64,000 bases of DNA from Combretum micranthum (Eukaryota; Streptophyta; Magnoliopsida; Myrtales; Combretaceae). Positions within the stretch are counted from its first letter, which is position 1. Each line of letters begins with the position of its first letter. The notes beneath the pieces are model-generated. The model saw only the letters and a program-made list of their open reading frames with translations, had not been told where the DNA came from and made no database searches. The position numbers and the translations under genes were made by a program. The stretch spans positions 310,001-374,000 of the forward strand of contig JAMXBD010001362.1 in the NCBI GenBank assembly GCA_024138025.1. Direction: 5' to 3'. Positions 1-12,919 of this stretch are shown piece after piece.

Positions 1-3000
1 TTTATTGTTTAATTCTTTTAAGTTTCTTTTGATTGTATATTATTTTAGAGGATCTCATTTAAGCCTTCATTCATATTCTAAGCTCATTCATAATTTATAG
101 TGGTTTTAATATGTATAATTTCTATGAATTTGTTCATAATACTTTTATTGTAATATAGAACTCCTAATCATGCTTTTAAAGCTTGTTTTATCAATTTTCA
201 TGTTCATATAAGGTCTTAGAAGCATTAGACATGAATTTAGACTAGATTAGATGAAATTTGAGTCTTGTTTTGTCCATTTCATTCCTAAATCCGAATTTTT
301 TTACCATATTTATAATATTTTTAAGTTGTTGTCTTCCTTAGTTGACAATATCTAAATATTCCTAATACATCAGCAATCCATTTACTTGGATTCATCAATG
401 AATTAACAACTTCTTCCAACCACATAACTTTCTTTCAATGCTCAACAATTCGTCCTAAAGTCTGTACATAAGTATAACAAGGATAGTTTGATGGTTTAGA
501 ACTTACCTTGGCTTGGAATGGAAAAAGGATTTTCAACTCCCTTTTAAGCAAGAATCAAACCCATATCAAAGGTTAGATGATGATGAGTTCCTAACTAAAA
601 CATAAGTTAACAACATTAACTATAATGGGAGCTTACTAATTCTAACCAATATTCTTACTTTGTTGAGCTAGTTTTCCCCTCCTTAGATCTTATGATAACG
701 AAGACTTTTTGACTTGGTTTTGGATGTTGTTGGAGAGGGGAATTGATGTTCTTGATGTGCTTGGTGTGTAGATAGGATATGAGAAGTAAGCTAGGGGTTT
801 ATGGTTGGTCTTATAAAGGTTTCTAAGTTTTCTAAGTGGGAATATTGCAAAGGAAAAGAAAAAGAAAATGGCTGGACGCACTTCCTTTTGTAGCTGTGTT
901 TTTGGGGTGATTTTGTGGGAGTTATGAGCTCAATTTGTAACTAACTTAAGCTTATATACATGTACTAAGGCTAGGCTAAGTTTTGGAGGCTAAGGAAAGT
1001 GTTTTGGGCTTGAAAAGTATTCAAAATAGCAGTTGGAATTTTCATACGAATTTGGCATTTTTGGTTTGCAAAGTTGGACTTTGTTTTGACAGACTTGTGG
1101 TTATCTTTGAGGGAATTACTTATGTTTTTTTGGTAGCTAATTAATGCCATTTATGTGTGTAAAATTAGGAGCTCACTTGTGTAAAAATCGGGTCAAAATC
1201 TATTAAAGTTTAAAGTTTGAAAAGTTGAAATTTCTGGAACATTTTCTCTTGATTTTTTGGACAGATTTTAGATCCAATTTTCTAATTAATTGTTGGTGTG
1301 TGAAGTATCCATTTAAAGGCCCTCTATTGATGTTTAATTAGTCAAAAATATCAGCTCAATTAAGCCTAGGAATCTTGCAAAAATCGGAGCTCAATTTGGG
1401 TACGTGAGCTGCTGTTTCTTGTTGAATTTTTCCTCTGTTGTAGCTGTTATAATCCGATTTTTGCAAGGATATTTGGAGTGGTTGTGGTTGTTTATTTGAG
1501 CTGAAATTCTCCTCATTTATTTTTGGTTACATGTGGAGTATTGTGGTTGGATTGTAGGTCAATTTCATTTGGAGTTTAGGGCTCGAATTCGGATCAAAGT
1601 TGGGCAAGAAAATATGGAACTCTGCAGTTGGAAATTTACTTGTTGCTGTATCATGAATTTCAATTCCAAGTTGCAGTTGTTTTCCTCTTCCATCTGGTCT
1701 GTAATTCTTGTAAATTAATTGTGGGTTATAGGTGTAGCTTTTGGGTTGGTTGGGATGTCTTTTTCAAGTTGAATTTGTGTGCCAAATTCGGAGCAAAGTT
1801 GGATGAAAATTGATCTTGCTGCAGCCGAGAACTCCTCTGTTGCTGCTGTCCTCTGTTTCCAAGCTTGTAATTGAGTTGAATATACTGCAACATGGAGATG
1901 AAGTTTGCAGCTGAGGATTCAATTTGTGGCCTTCGTGATTTTTCTTTCCATATGTGAAGAAAGGAGCTACAGCGCATGGATGGAAAATTCTGCTCATGGG
2001 TGTTGCGCGTGGAATTCATCTTGTGCCGTGATTTCCCCTGTCCACGTTCTAGCGTTATTTAGAAGGGTATGGAATATGATCAATAATTCTTTCCCTACTG
2101 TACTTGAAGGCTGAATATGTGTTTGCATTACGTGTGACTTTTTCAGGATAGATGCCTGGCACTTTTCTTCTTTTGTCCTTCCACGATAACAATTCCGCTA
2201 GATGATGGGATTAAAACAGTAAAAGACTCCTCTGTTTCCACGGTTCTTTCTTCTTCTTCCAGCAATTTGCATTTTGTTTCGTTTTCACTTTTTATTTATT
2301 TATTTATTTGCTTATTATTTGAATAATAACTAATTAAAATCATTTAACCACTATTAATTTTATAAACGTATTTTTATAACCGTTGTGTATAAGTTTTATC
2401 GAAATAGAGTTTTCCTATGTTACTACAATACTCTAAGTTGTTTATATGTACAAATTTTTAGTTTCAAGTTTACACAATTAATCATTTTTAGTATTTTAAC
2501 TTATGTGATTAAATTTTTCAAGTTCAATAAATCAAATTAGGAACTAAGTTTTAATGAATTTAGAATTCCTAACAAATATAACAACGGGTTTGAAATTTTT
2601 GTTTTAGATCTAGATTAATAATTATTGCTCGATATTAGTACCTATTATGTATTTATAATCTTAGTATTTCCTCTTGAAATTATTGTTTTATATCGATAAG
2701 CTCTATTAATAAACTGTATCTTATCGGTTTTGAAATTTAGAGCTACTTCTAATTATATCTCGAATTATCAGTTCAAGATACGAAATCTCGTTTTTTGTAT
2801 CTATTAGGGTCAAGGGAATTTTTATTCGGGTTTTTCAAGCTACGAATGAGTTTATTACAATTCATAGATCTATTTTAAGATTTTTGTTGAATCATATATT
2901 TTGGTATTAGTTTCACATTTACCAATTTGATCATTTGCTAGTTATGAAAATTATTAAAGGTTACGTTGATAATTCAGGATTTTAATTTCTAAAATTTGTA

Positions 3001-3642
3001 AATCTCTTAATTAGAATATTAGTGTGATTTAAATATTTATTTAAGATTTAGATTCTTAGATATCAATCTATTTTTGATCTTGTCGTATCCTTTGTAATTC
3101 TAGTAATTTATCTTTAGTCTATATTTTTATAACTTGTAGGTTCTAAAAATTAATCGTCTATTATTGTAATTTAAAAGTTATGATTTCTTGTTGGACCATT
3201 GATCGTTTTACCAAATATTATATTTTACTGAATAGGGTTATTTATACTAATTTGTTAATAACAACATATTTTTGTCTAGTGCTGCCTAATATTAATAGAT
3301 CAATAATAGCTTGAACACTATTATCTCATTATTTAACAAGTGTATGATTTATTTCCTAAGTATTGAACTTAAAGAATTCAGTAATTTATATTAACGATTG
3401 ATTTATCGTCGTTTTATAAATTATTTGATATCATATTTGTTACAGTTTTGTATTTCGAAATATTTTTATTGGTAACGATTCTAATCTTTCTAGTTGTAAT
3501 CAATTTCATTCACACTCCAACATTTTTAAACCGAGAAAAATTTAGAGTGTTTTTTACTACTTGTTCCAATTATTTAATATAATTATATATTACATTTTTA
3601 GTATTTGTTAAAATTAGCTTACGTAAAATTAGGGGGATTACA
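1..3642 (-). mobile_element. Long gypsy-type LTR (copy A), truncated by window start
   Basis: Read on the minus strand this begins at 3642 with TGTAATCCCCCTAATTTTACG and matches the solo LTR at 15763-21518 over its first ~3 kb. Both share the AT-rich 5' part, a minirepeat block with GAGGAGT/CAACAGAG words, and a leader of the same composition. A TATA-like word (TATATAAG) lies at 952-960 and splice-donor-like sites (AG/GTAAG) near 503-510, in the same relative order as in the other copies. The far end lies outside the window, so its target duplication cannot be tested. No coding region is visible. The Tekay/Del-like chromovirus assignment is inference from terminal sequence and length; that it is a copy of the 15763 family is seen directly. 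Confidence 0.8.
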
Positions 3643-4735
3643 GTTTTAGGGTTAGGGTTTTGTGGAAAAATGGGAAATCAAGTGAAAAAGAAGTGTAAAC
3701 ATGATGTTTACTTGTGTCACATCCAATTAGGTATATAATTAGATAATTTAAAATATGAGATGTATAATTGCAAAAATATGTAAAGTAAAGATGTGTACCA
3801 CTACATTATCCCATTATATTTTTATCCTTTAATATACTAATTATTCATTTTTAATAGCAAGGGTACTATTAATAAATAATATATCCATTTTATTCAATTG
3901 CATGATGTATCAAAATAAAGGAGCACATCTATTGTTCTGCTACTCTTTCCATTCCAATTTTCTAATACTAATTCATTTTGTTTCTAATGATTCTTACTTA
4001 TTAAATGTGGCATTAGGGTATTTCAATGGTGAAATATAAAAAGGGGGAAAATGTGAATTATATCGGATTGCCATGAACAATGGCATCCAATTAGACCCTT
4101 TCCTATTAGAGTGAAAACCTCTGCCGCCACTAATTAATAACCCTTTTACTTGCCTCCACAGCTTTTCGAAATCCATTACCTTTGCAACTTCAAAAACCAA
4201 TCCCTTTGCCACCCTTTCAATCTTTGAAATTATTGCTGACGTTGACCATTTGGAATTGAACAAAATCCATATTTTGATTTATTCTCAAACAAATTCGACA
4301 AATCAAAATCTAATAACATGAAAAAATGATTAAAAATTCAAAAAGAAGATGAGAAAAAAGAAAAGAAAAACATATTAATTGTGAGAACTAAATTTACACT
4401 CTACCTTATAATTTCCAACAGATCTTATCGTTTGGTCTCACTTTAATGGGCCAAAGTTGTGCGAAGCAAAAACTTGGGAAATGGGCCCAAGCCTGAAGCC
4501 TAATTAGAGAAAATGCTGAACATGATGGCGTGTGGTCCAAACCAACGTGACTTACATCTCATAAGATCATACCCTTTATGCTACGGTATTAATTTTTTTC
4601 AAATACACACACACACATATACTACTATTACTACCACCACCACCAATATAATCATAATAACCAAATTTAAATAAATAGAAATACACAACAATTTACGCGC
4701 AAAGATTGTGAATTGAGCTTTAAAATTTTAAAAGA
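3643..4735. other. Intergenic stretch, no recognisable gene
   Basis: It starts with a telomere-like TTTTAGGGTTAGGGTTTT directly outside the LTR end. The only notable open frame is 3994-4263 on the minus strand (89 codons, no recognised domain). A short CA-repeat and CCA-rich patch lies near 4608-4646. I see no promoter, RNA gene or transposon end that I can support. Confidence 0.5.
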
Positions 4736-6440
4736 TGAGTTGGTATTAACACCCATGTTGGCTTTGCTCAAAAGGGCAAAGAAATTTGTCGTTTACGATG
4801 ATACTTCCTTTTGAGGCTTAGGTCGTGATTTGATACAAAATGATAAAGTGATTGCATGTGCTTCGAGACAATTGAGACCCTCTGAGAATAGCTATTGGAT
4901 TCATGACCGAAAGCTGGCAATAATAGCTTTGGCTGTCAACTTTTGGTAGAATTACTGCTATGATGAAAAGTGCAAAATCTATATTGACCAAAAGGGCCTT
5001 AAATAAATATTCATTTGAACGAATTTGAATTGAGACAAAAGAGGGTGTTTAAACTTACTAAGGACAATGATGTGGAGATTCTCAAAAGCCAATATGGTGG
5101 TTGCTACTTTAAACAAGAAAATTGATATTTTCACCCTAATAACGTCTTAACCAAAGCTCATAGAAGATATGTGAATGATGGAGTTAAAAAAATCTAATCA
5201 ACCAAATGGTTGGGACCTCAATTGGCAAATTTGTTGTTTCAATCAACCATACATGAATAAGATTAGGAAAATGCAAGAGGAAGTTCTTGCCCTTCAAAAG
5301 ATTAAAGGTCAAATATAGAAAGCACAAGTAAAAGGTTTAAGTTAGATGAAGAAGGCATAATATGATATGATGAACAATCATATATGTTAGAGAACTTGGA
5401 GGTGAAGAAAGCCATACTAAGAGAGACTCATTATTTAGGTTATTTAACCTACTTTTGGAAGTATGGAAATATATAAGGACTTAAACAAAGCGCTATTTAT
5501 GGAATAACATGATACTGGAGATAGTAGAGCATGCGCTTAGGTGCATGATATGTCAGTAGTTAGAATTTAGCACCATAAGCTTGTTGGAGAGTTGAAATTG
5601 CTCTTGATACTTCAATGGAAGTGGGACCACATTACTGTAAAATTTTTTTAAGACACTACCAAAAGACATTGAAAGGAAAAAGGTTAGTATAAGTGATTGT
5701 GGATAGAGAGAACAAAACCACATACTTCATGCCCGTGAAGACTAGATATTTACTAAATAAGTTAGCCCGATGGTCTATAAGGGAAGAGCTTACACAGTGT
5801 CTTAGGAGCTAAGTTGAAGCTCAAAACGACTTTCCATCCATAAATTGATAGGCGATCAATAGTAATGATCCAAATATTGAAAGATCTATGAAGAGCATGT
5901 ACTTTAGATTTTTCAAAGAAAACTGGGTTGACCACTTGCCTTTAATAAAACTTGCTTATAACATTAGCTATCACGTGACGATGTAGATGGCGCCTTATGA
6001 AGTGCTATATAGATGAAAATGTTGATCACTTGTCCATTGAGACAAAGTAGAAGAAGGACATATATTAGGATTGGAATTGGTACAAAGAAAAACTGATAAA
6101 GTATAATTAATATAATAGAAGATGCTAGTAACTTAGAGCTAACAAAAGAGCTACACAAATAAAAGTACAAGACATTTGGATTTTTAAGTTGGTGATCATG
6201 TATTTCTCCAGATTTCAATAATGAAATTAAAAGTTTAGTTTAGAATCAAAGGGAAGTTGAGTCCTTAATATATGAGACCATTTTTTATTTAAGACATAAA
6301 TGGTAAAGTAGCTTACAGGTTTGCTCTCCCATTAAGTATGATAGAAGTGCACAATGTTTTTCATATTCCATTGCTACAAAAATACACTCCTAACTTGATT
6401 GGATAGTCAAATGTTTAAGCCAACCTAACTTACATTGAAT
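4736..6440 (+). pseudogene. Ty3/gypsy pol relic: RNase H and integrase
   Basis: Conceptual translation with many stops and shifts gives an ordered gypsy pol 3' half. RNase H is at about 4780-5130 (FVVYDDTSF; ASRQLRPSENSYWIHD; a decayed KANVVADALS-type end read as KANMVVATLNKK). Next come remnants of the integrase zinc-binding region near 5370-5560. The C-terminal integrase part is at 5925-6030 (LPLIKLAYNISYH, MAPYEVLYR), followed by the conserved AYRFALP...VHNVFHIPLLQKY segment near 6310-6400. Motif order is that of Tekay/Del-type chromoviruses. The 5' part (gag, protease, most of RT) is missing, so this is a truncated fossil. It sits between the LTR copy at the left and unassigned DNA that may hold its decayed 3' LTR. 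Confidence 0.85.
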
Positions 6441-8700
6441 ACCCTATAAAGATTGGAGATACAAGATAACAAGGAGTAGACTTTAATGTCACTTTTTGTA
6501 ATGCTTTTAATTCAGGGATATTTACAACTTGCCACATTTCTATATTATAAATGGACATGCTAAGACTTAAAACCTACTAAGGATCTATAGTTTATGTAAT
6601 AAATATCTCCAAGATCCCTTATATGCTAGTAACTCCAAATAATACCAAGTTGTACTTGTCACTATAAACAGTCACATAAGCCTCATCTCATAGTTTCCAG
6701 GAAAATTGACAAATAAATACTAACATTTTCATAACAATGCTATAAGGAATATACATTATATTTAGAATGTTTCACTATAATATGCATTAAAGTCTTATTA
6801 CTATTTGGACCAACTACATATAACTATATTCCCTATTTCATAAGTCATCACATGTTGTTACTAGCAGTGCACCTACTAACCAGTCACAACTAGCAATACA
6901 ACAATCAATATGTTTACCACCTGTGCTTGAAAAAGATAAAGGGATGAGCTGAAGCCTAGTATGGTAAATCACAAACAAACACATGTGATAAAGCAAATAC
7001 ACACTCACATACAGACATACAAATAATGCAAAACCCACATTTTACTATCTTTATTTTAAGTTGAGTAAGTAACATTGGGATAACTCAATGTCTTACCATA
7101 CATAATATAATAATACATATATATGATGTTGGGTAATTCCAGCATCCATGAGTCCATAAACTGAATATTGGGTACTCTCCAATATCAACGACACCAAAAA
7201 ATGTAGATTTACCCATATTATTTCTATGCATAACTCTACTCAAGATGATGCCACATATAGGTAAATGAGTTGTTGTGATAGTTGTGTGGCTACTCCCCAC
7301 CTACTACTAGCAACCATGCACAAGCAACAAACATAGATAAATACTCTAACTTAACAACCACTAGCAACAAATTATACATGTACTTTGATCATTGACTTAG
7401 CTTAATCAAATTGCTAGAACACTCTAACCTAGTTTACAACATATAAAAATTATTTAGACTCGTTTACACTTCCTAGCTCATTCTTAGATAACATTTGCTA
7501 GAATCCTCACTCTTACTCTATTATAGGTGTGGATTTTTGTATAAGACATTTGCAAATATAAATTAAAGATTTTATTGTTCCAGAATGAGAAATTAGTAAT
7601 TAACAAGGTAATAATAAGGTCCAGGATTTTTAAAGTAGTAAGAATCTTGAAGAAATAAATTGAATAAGTTTCAAGTGTTTTTAGGAAGGGCAAATCGAGT
7701 TTTCAAAAAGTTATGTTGTAAATAAGTTTTCAACACAAGCTGTATATATGGTTGTGCTAAAAAACAGAATTACAAATTAGTTCTACACGAGTTTAACTCA
7801 ACTTGTACAAGTAGGTTATGTTGAAAAACAAAAGTTAAATTAGATCTACACGAATTTGTACATAGGCCATGTCAGCAAACTACTAGAGAAATGCATAAAG
7901 AGAAACTCTACAAAAGCCCGATCATAGGCTGTGTAGAGATTTCGTATGAAAAAATGTGGCAAAAAACCTTTCAACATAACTTCCTTCGGCTTGTATTGCT
8001 CATCGTGTTCAATGATAATTACATTCTACCTCCCATCACCTTTCTACACAACTTCCTACATAAGTAGTGTTAAGGTTGTGTGCTTCTATGTAGGTCTTAA
8101 CACAACCATGTATTTAGTTATGTTAAACATATGCGACGGGTAACTTTGTAAATTCCAATGTTTACACTATTATAAACATCTAAAACATAATTGAAACTTA
8201 AATATAACTATTTATACACCTAATTACCCTTTTGAACCGATCTTGCCAACAAAAGGTCACAAGTTGCATGAAGAGATTACATTACCTTGTTGCAATTCTA
8301 TTAGTTTTTTGCATTCGTGCTTTTTAAATCTTTTTCCCTCAAATATTGCACAAAAATTCTCCTAAACTCGTTGTTCCCATGTCAAATCTTGACATCAATG
8401 CTAAAGTATAAAAACCTTACATTTAAACGTTCATTTTGTTTGGAATTGATGAGAAAGAGAAGAAATTTCACTTACAGTAGTTTACTTCTGGAAATTCTCA
8501 AGAAACTTCACTATTGTTTAACAATGAGAGAAAGACCTTTTACAGGATAGGTTGGAAGGGAGGCAAAAGAGTGAGAAGCAATTTCCTTCTTGTGCTTTAT
8601 ATGTTAGGTAACAAATCTTATAATTTAAAAATTACTTCTTTACCCCTAATTATACATTATTATTTTAGGGTATTTCTCGTTTGGTACACATGCATAGTTT
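6441..8700. other. Non-coding DNA, probably decayed LTR sequence
   Basis: No gene is recognisable. The interval follows a gypsy integrase end, so a degraded 3' LTR is expected here, but I could not fix its borders. An imperfect direct repeat is visible: about 7745-7811 and 7812-7867 share GTTRTGYTRAAAAACA and TCTACACGARTTT. Such short tandem repeats are common in long gypsy LTRs. The short open frames here have no recognisable homology. Confidence 0.4.
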
Positions 8701-8869
8701 GAAATGGAATGGATTGAGTAAGGATATGAAAAATCTATTCCTATGGTGGAGTTAGGGTTGATCCGAGTTGTTGTTAATGTCAGTAACCTATTCCTACTTG
8801 TTAGTCCTGCGTTTCTATGCGGGTGGCTCTAGCTTAGGTCGTGGTTGATATATTGCTTAAGCCATCCAT

Positions 8870-10640
8870 TCTGTATGGCATCCTTTATGGTGTTCTTAAG
8901 CTGCCAACAATTCTTTGTATTGTGCTCATAGCCAAGTGATACTTGCAATATTTCTTTGAGTCTTTTCTTCTCAAGCTAGGCCTCATAGGATGTGGTGGTG
9001 GCAGGATGCCCTAGTTCTTTATTTTGAGGAATACGTTATGGACTAGTAACTTTAGAATGTGAACTCATCATACATCGGGAAGAATTTTCGCTTATCATCA
9101 TCTTTACGACCCTAGTGTGTATCATCTCGGTTGAAGTTTCAATGCTCTTTTTGTCATCCATTTTCTTAAGATAGATTGCTTTAAGGTCGAAGGGGCTAAA
9201 TCCTAGCTTTAGCTTCCTTCCTAGTGTTTCTAGCATCCTCTTGGTGGATATATTTTTGTGCCTTTTCTCTCACTTGCTCAAGCATAGTGAGCTGGCATTT
9301 CGAAATGGAATCAAAGAATGGGCTATCTGCAAGGACTCCCTATTTGATAGCCTCTAAAGCTACTCCTTGGTTGAGGTTTAGGACTTCTAAGCACGCTTTG
9401 TTAAATCTTGCTTGGTAATCCTTTAAGGGTTCACCTTGCTTTTGTTGCACCATGTAAAGGTATGAGGCATTTTTCTCTGGTGGTTTGCTTGCCATGAAGT
9501 GTGCCATAAAAAGATCGCTAAGTTGAGTGAATGATCCCATTGTATTAGGTTCAAGCTTATTGAACCATACCCTGGCTGCCACTTGAAAGGTGGTGGGAAA
9601 AGTTTTACACCATATCGCATCTTATAAATCATGTATCACCATGGTAGATTAGAACTAGGTGATATGGTCCTTCGGATCAATTAACCCATTGTAGAATTCT
9701 AAGGTGGGCTACCAAGCTTTGGTAAGGAGTAATTCGGATTGAACCTTGTTTACAAAGGGTGTCTTTCTTGGGAATGTTTTAGCAGCAGGCTTGTCCCTAA
9801 GATATTCTTTGATGGTCGACAGCCTTCTCATCATGTCTTTGATTTCTTTGAGTGCACGCTTCTTGTCAAAACCAAGGTGGGTGTCCTTGGAGACGAGAGT
9901 AGGTGCATCATCATCGTGAGCTCGAGTTGAGTAGGGACCTGCAGGCCTCACCTTCCGATGTCGCTTATCATGTACTTGGTACAGCAAGATGATTCATGCC
10001 GAATGTTAGGATGCTATGTGCCCTCATAAGATGTTGTGAGTGGCTCTTGTTGGGCTTTTGGGAGCATCGCGTCTTCGATATTCATTCGGGCATGGTCTCA
10101 AATTATAGGACTGCTCCTGGTGGAGGCATTAGTCTGTGATGATGTCATAACACATCTGTGGTCCCTTTCAATCGGTTCCTCTTTGAGCCTAGATAGTAGT
10201 TGGGTTGGGAGGTGCTTCGCCACACGCTGGATGCGTATTCTTCTAAATGCATTACATCTTTGGTATTCATTTAGGCATGGTCTAAAACTATAGGACCGCT
10301 CCCTGGTGGAGGCATTAGTCCGTGATGATGTCATAGCACACTTGTGGTTCCTTTAAATCGGTTCCTCTTTAGGCTTAGATAGTGGTTTGGTTGAGGAGGC
10401 ACTTTACGACATACTGGTTGTGTATTCTTCTAAATGTAGGTCCTTTAAGTCCTCTAACTCCGTAATCCTAGCTTGGAGGAGTGCGTTAGAACTCTCATTT
10501 TCCATATTCTTATGCATAAGTTGTCTACACAATTTTTCTAACTCTATGATGCACCTTGGGTCTAAAGGGTCATCATTTATGACTACTAGTTGGTCAATGC
10601 ATGATGGTTTAGGGGACCGACCATCACTCACTAGAATAGT
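8870..10640 (-). pseudogene. gag polyprotein of the Tat-like gypsy element, broken
   Basis: The capsid-forming retrotransposon gag domain is recognisable at 9340-9582 (ARVWFNKLEPNTMGSF, then FMAHFMASKPPEKN and QGEPLKDYQARFNKACLEV), the standard Retrotrans_gag core. Upstream fragments at 10404-10631, 10098-10334 and 9709-9987 cover the N-terminal charged region. Downstream, near 8870-8960, a decayed knuckle-like segment reads GYEHNTKNCWQLKNTI, typical of the region after gag in this lineage. Frame changes and stops separate the pieces, so no functional protein is expected. A ~183-bp internal duplication lies at 10074-10438. Confidence 0.75.
10074..10438. repeat. Two-copy tandem duplication inside gag (~183-bp unit)
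   Basis: Units at about 10074-10257 and 10258-10438 share long blocks such as GGAGGCATTAGTCYGTGATG and TCGGTTCCTCTTT and differ by scattered substitutions. On the gag strand each unit encodes a similar arginine-rich segment (KEEPIERDHRCVMTSS in one copy). The unit is a multiple of three or close to it, so it may have been tolerated as a repeat domain before decay. Confidence 0.85.
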
Positions 10641-10792
10641 CCCAGGCTACATGGGAGCAGGATTAGTTTGATTCTTTCCCTACCGTGGCCTTGGCATTAT
10701 GCAAGCAAATGTATTCTTGCAGGGGATATTTATGGGTTTTTGGAGAGCTTTAGTGGAGGAAGCGATGGAAGAGGAGGAGTTTCAGAAAGGGT

Positions 10793-10810
10793 TTCCCACA
10801 GACGATGCCA
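10793..10810 (-). other. Primer binding site of the Tat-like element
   Basis: The minus strand reads TGGCATCGTCTGTGGGAA just inside the LTR. This resembles the TGGCGCCGTCTGTGGGAA sequence typical of many plant gypsy (Tat/Retand-type) elements, with one CG pair changed to AT. The complementary tRNA is not certain from sequence alone. Confidence 0.6.
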
Positions 10811-10815
10811 CGTAT

Positions 10816-11418
10816 TGCACGAGTTAATTTGGGCCGATATAGTTAGCTCCTATAAACATACAAAAAAAATGATTAGAGGGGTATTAGGAGGTTACCTGGC
10901 ATGGCCACTTCGATGCTTAAGTCAGTCCGTCAATAAGAATAATATGTTTGTGAAAAGATAAGATGAACTCTTCTTCTTTTTTCCTTTCTACCCTCTCCTT
11001 CCTTTCTCTAGAGGCGAAGGGGTATTTATAGTGTTTAGAGTCATTTTAGGGATGACTTCTTCTGGCAACTGACTTGGTATCTGAAGTGATGGGGATACCC
11101 AAGATGGAGAGTGTAGCTTAGCGCAATATGGCCGAGTTGATCTTGTCCCTCCCAGTCATGAGGTGTGACCAGAGCACTTGCTTTGACAGGAGGTTATGAG
11201 GCTGTAAGTTTGAGCTTACCGGTTAGCTCGGCTAGCCTTTTCGAGGTAAGGATTCCCAAGGAGACCTTGCACCATATTCCTTGGTGAGGCCGTGGGTCTC
11301 GTTACCTTTATGAGAGATTGGTACATTATGATGAGTGGGCCATTACTGGGCTTATTGGCATTATAGGATTTGAAGCCCAGGAGACCGAGTAGACTAATGG
11401 CTACATTCTACTATCAAC
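10816..11418 (-). repeat. 5' LTR of the Tat-like gypsy element
   Basis: It is 603 bp, starting TGTTGA and ending TGCA on the minus strand, five bases before the primer site. A clear TATA box (CTATAAATACC) lies at 11020-11030, about 390 bp into the LTR, as expected for U3. Its GC content is higher than the surroundings, suggesting a comparatively less decayed element. No second LTR is present for dating. Confidence 0.7.
11020..11031 (-). promoter_or_regulatory. TATA box in the Tat-like LTR
   Basis: ACTATAAATACC on the minus strand inside the LTR. It would direct transcription leftwards through the primer site and gag. Confidence 0.6.
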
Positions 11419-12270
11419 ACTGACCATTTAAGATGATGTTTGTTTCTTGATATCATGCACCTGCTATAGATTATATCTTCTATACTTTTCCCAAATTCAA
11501 AATCGTCCTTGATCAAATCTATGTTGTTAATGAAATATGTGGATAATATCTTCAAGGACTATTGAAAGAAAAATTGACCAAACTTATTTCTAATAAGCTT
11601 TACTTCATATCCTTATAACATAAGAATATATCTTGCTTTGCATCATCTACTTAGGGTTTAAACTTTACTTGCTCTTTAAATATGGTTTTGGGAATTCAAC
11701 AAAATAGATCTTTAATAAAGTGAGCTTACTTGACATATCTGAAACGAAACTGAATTTATCTAAAAGAAAATGGAACTTGCTGTCAACAAAAAATCTTCTA
11801 GGACCTTTAATTAGGTGTAAACTTAAATCCCTTAGATATTTTTAACTAATGGAACATTTTTTGAATGTATTGCCTAAATATATTTAACTTTGAAGCTAAA
11901 CCTTCAAATTAATGAAATAATTTGAAGAAAACATGATTTGCAATTTTCTGTTCAAATCTACTAAAATATGTCCATGTAGTAGGTCTACCTTCTGAGTTAC
12001 CTTTTGAGTGTTGTAGATTTCTTAACAAGCAATATGTCTACCTTCTGAGTTACTTTCTAAGTGTTACCATCTTCTTAAAAAAAAAAAAAAAATTCCAATA
12101 GTCTTTGAATTACTCTCTGAGTTGGATCTCTCTTTGAAAAACATTTTTGTAAAACTTTTGATCATATTTGATTGTATGTTTTATAAATTGAAGGCTGAAC
12201 ACTCAATAACTTTGTCAGTAAATGTTAATATTTTTGTTATCATCAAAACTAATATTGAGAGAAACTAAAA
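11419..12270 (-). repeat. 3' LTR of the SIRE-like element, truncated
   Basis: It aligns collinearly with 26634-27482 (shared ACCATTTAAGATGATGTTTG at the left, CATCAAAACTAAT at the right). It has the same poly-A tract (near 12077 and 27287) and the same CTGAGTTACTTTC repeats. The outer terminus reads TTTTAGTTTCTC where the intact copy has TGTTAGTTTCTC. The 710 bp corresponding to 25924-26633 are missing. Confidence 0.88.
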
Positions 12271-12284
12271 TGCTCCTCTTTTTT
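12271..12284 (-). other. Polypurine tract of the SIRE-like element
   Basis: The minus strand reads AAAAAAGAGGAGCA immediately before the 3' LTR, the standard position for plus-strand DNA priming. Confidence 0.65.
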
Positions 12285-12919
12285 GATGATAACAAAACCC
12301 TTCATAAATAAAATAACTTTATATATCACATTTATCATATGAAATTCCAATTTGCAGATTTATTTAATTTATACATTCTCAATTATGCATTCTAAATATC
12401 TTTTGACTTTTATTTTTCTCCCCTTTTTATTATCATCACAAAAAGAATTGAATAAAGTGCGTAATATATTGAATCATAAACAAATAAGCAAAAAGTGTCA
12501 ACATGAACAGATCCAGTACAAAATCTGTCAATAAGTCTAATTAGAGGATTTCATAACAAAAAGAGTTTTTTAAACAAAACACAAATAGCCTAATCTTTCT
12601 TAACATGTTTCATAGAATTTCTTTCACAAGATATGAATCTTCTTTTATCCATAACTGTATTGGAGCAGATGGTGAAGAAAGAAACATAAAGGTATGTGGT
12701 TGATAAGGGATAATCTACAGATTTTGTACAGATTTAGATTGAAGAAAAAAAGGATTTAAATTGATCCTTTTCAACATGTGGTGATGGTTAAGAGTTATCA
12801 GAAGCAACAAAAGAATTTAGGAGGATTTGGATCTTGATTAGCAATTGTTGGTAATGTATGGAAAACTGAAGCAGTAGAACTCTTCTTAGGTGAAGATGAT
12901 CAAATAGGTTTAGGCATTG

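Larger units (their letters stand above)
8701..11418 (-). mobile_element. Tat-lineage-like Ty3/gypsy element, 5' half only
   Basis: On the minus strand the order is 5' LTR (11418-10816), primer binding site (10810-10793), then a degenerate gag running down to about 8870. Pol and the 3' LTR are absent and the left border near 8700 is approximate. The LTR start (TGTTGATAG) directly abuts SIRE-type LTR sequence at 11419, so the element inserted into that LTR. The part of the SIRE LTR that should continue on the other side is missing, so a deletion followed. Lineage is inferred from the gag type and the primer site, not from pol. Confidence 0.75.

Noticed and set aside
3994..4263. 89-codon minus-strand frame in intergenic DNA
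   Set aside because: No recognised domain, no promoter or splice context, and AT-driven composition at its end. Kept only as a note.
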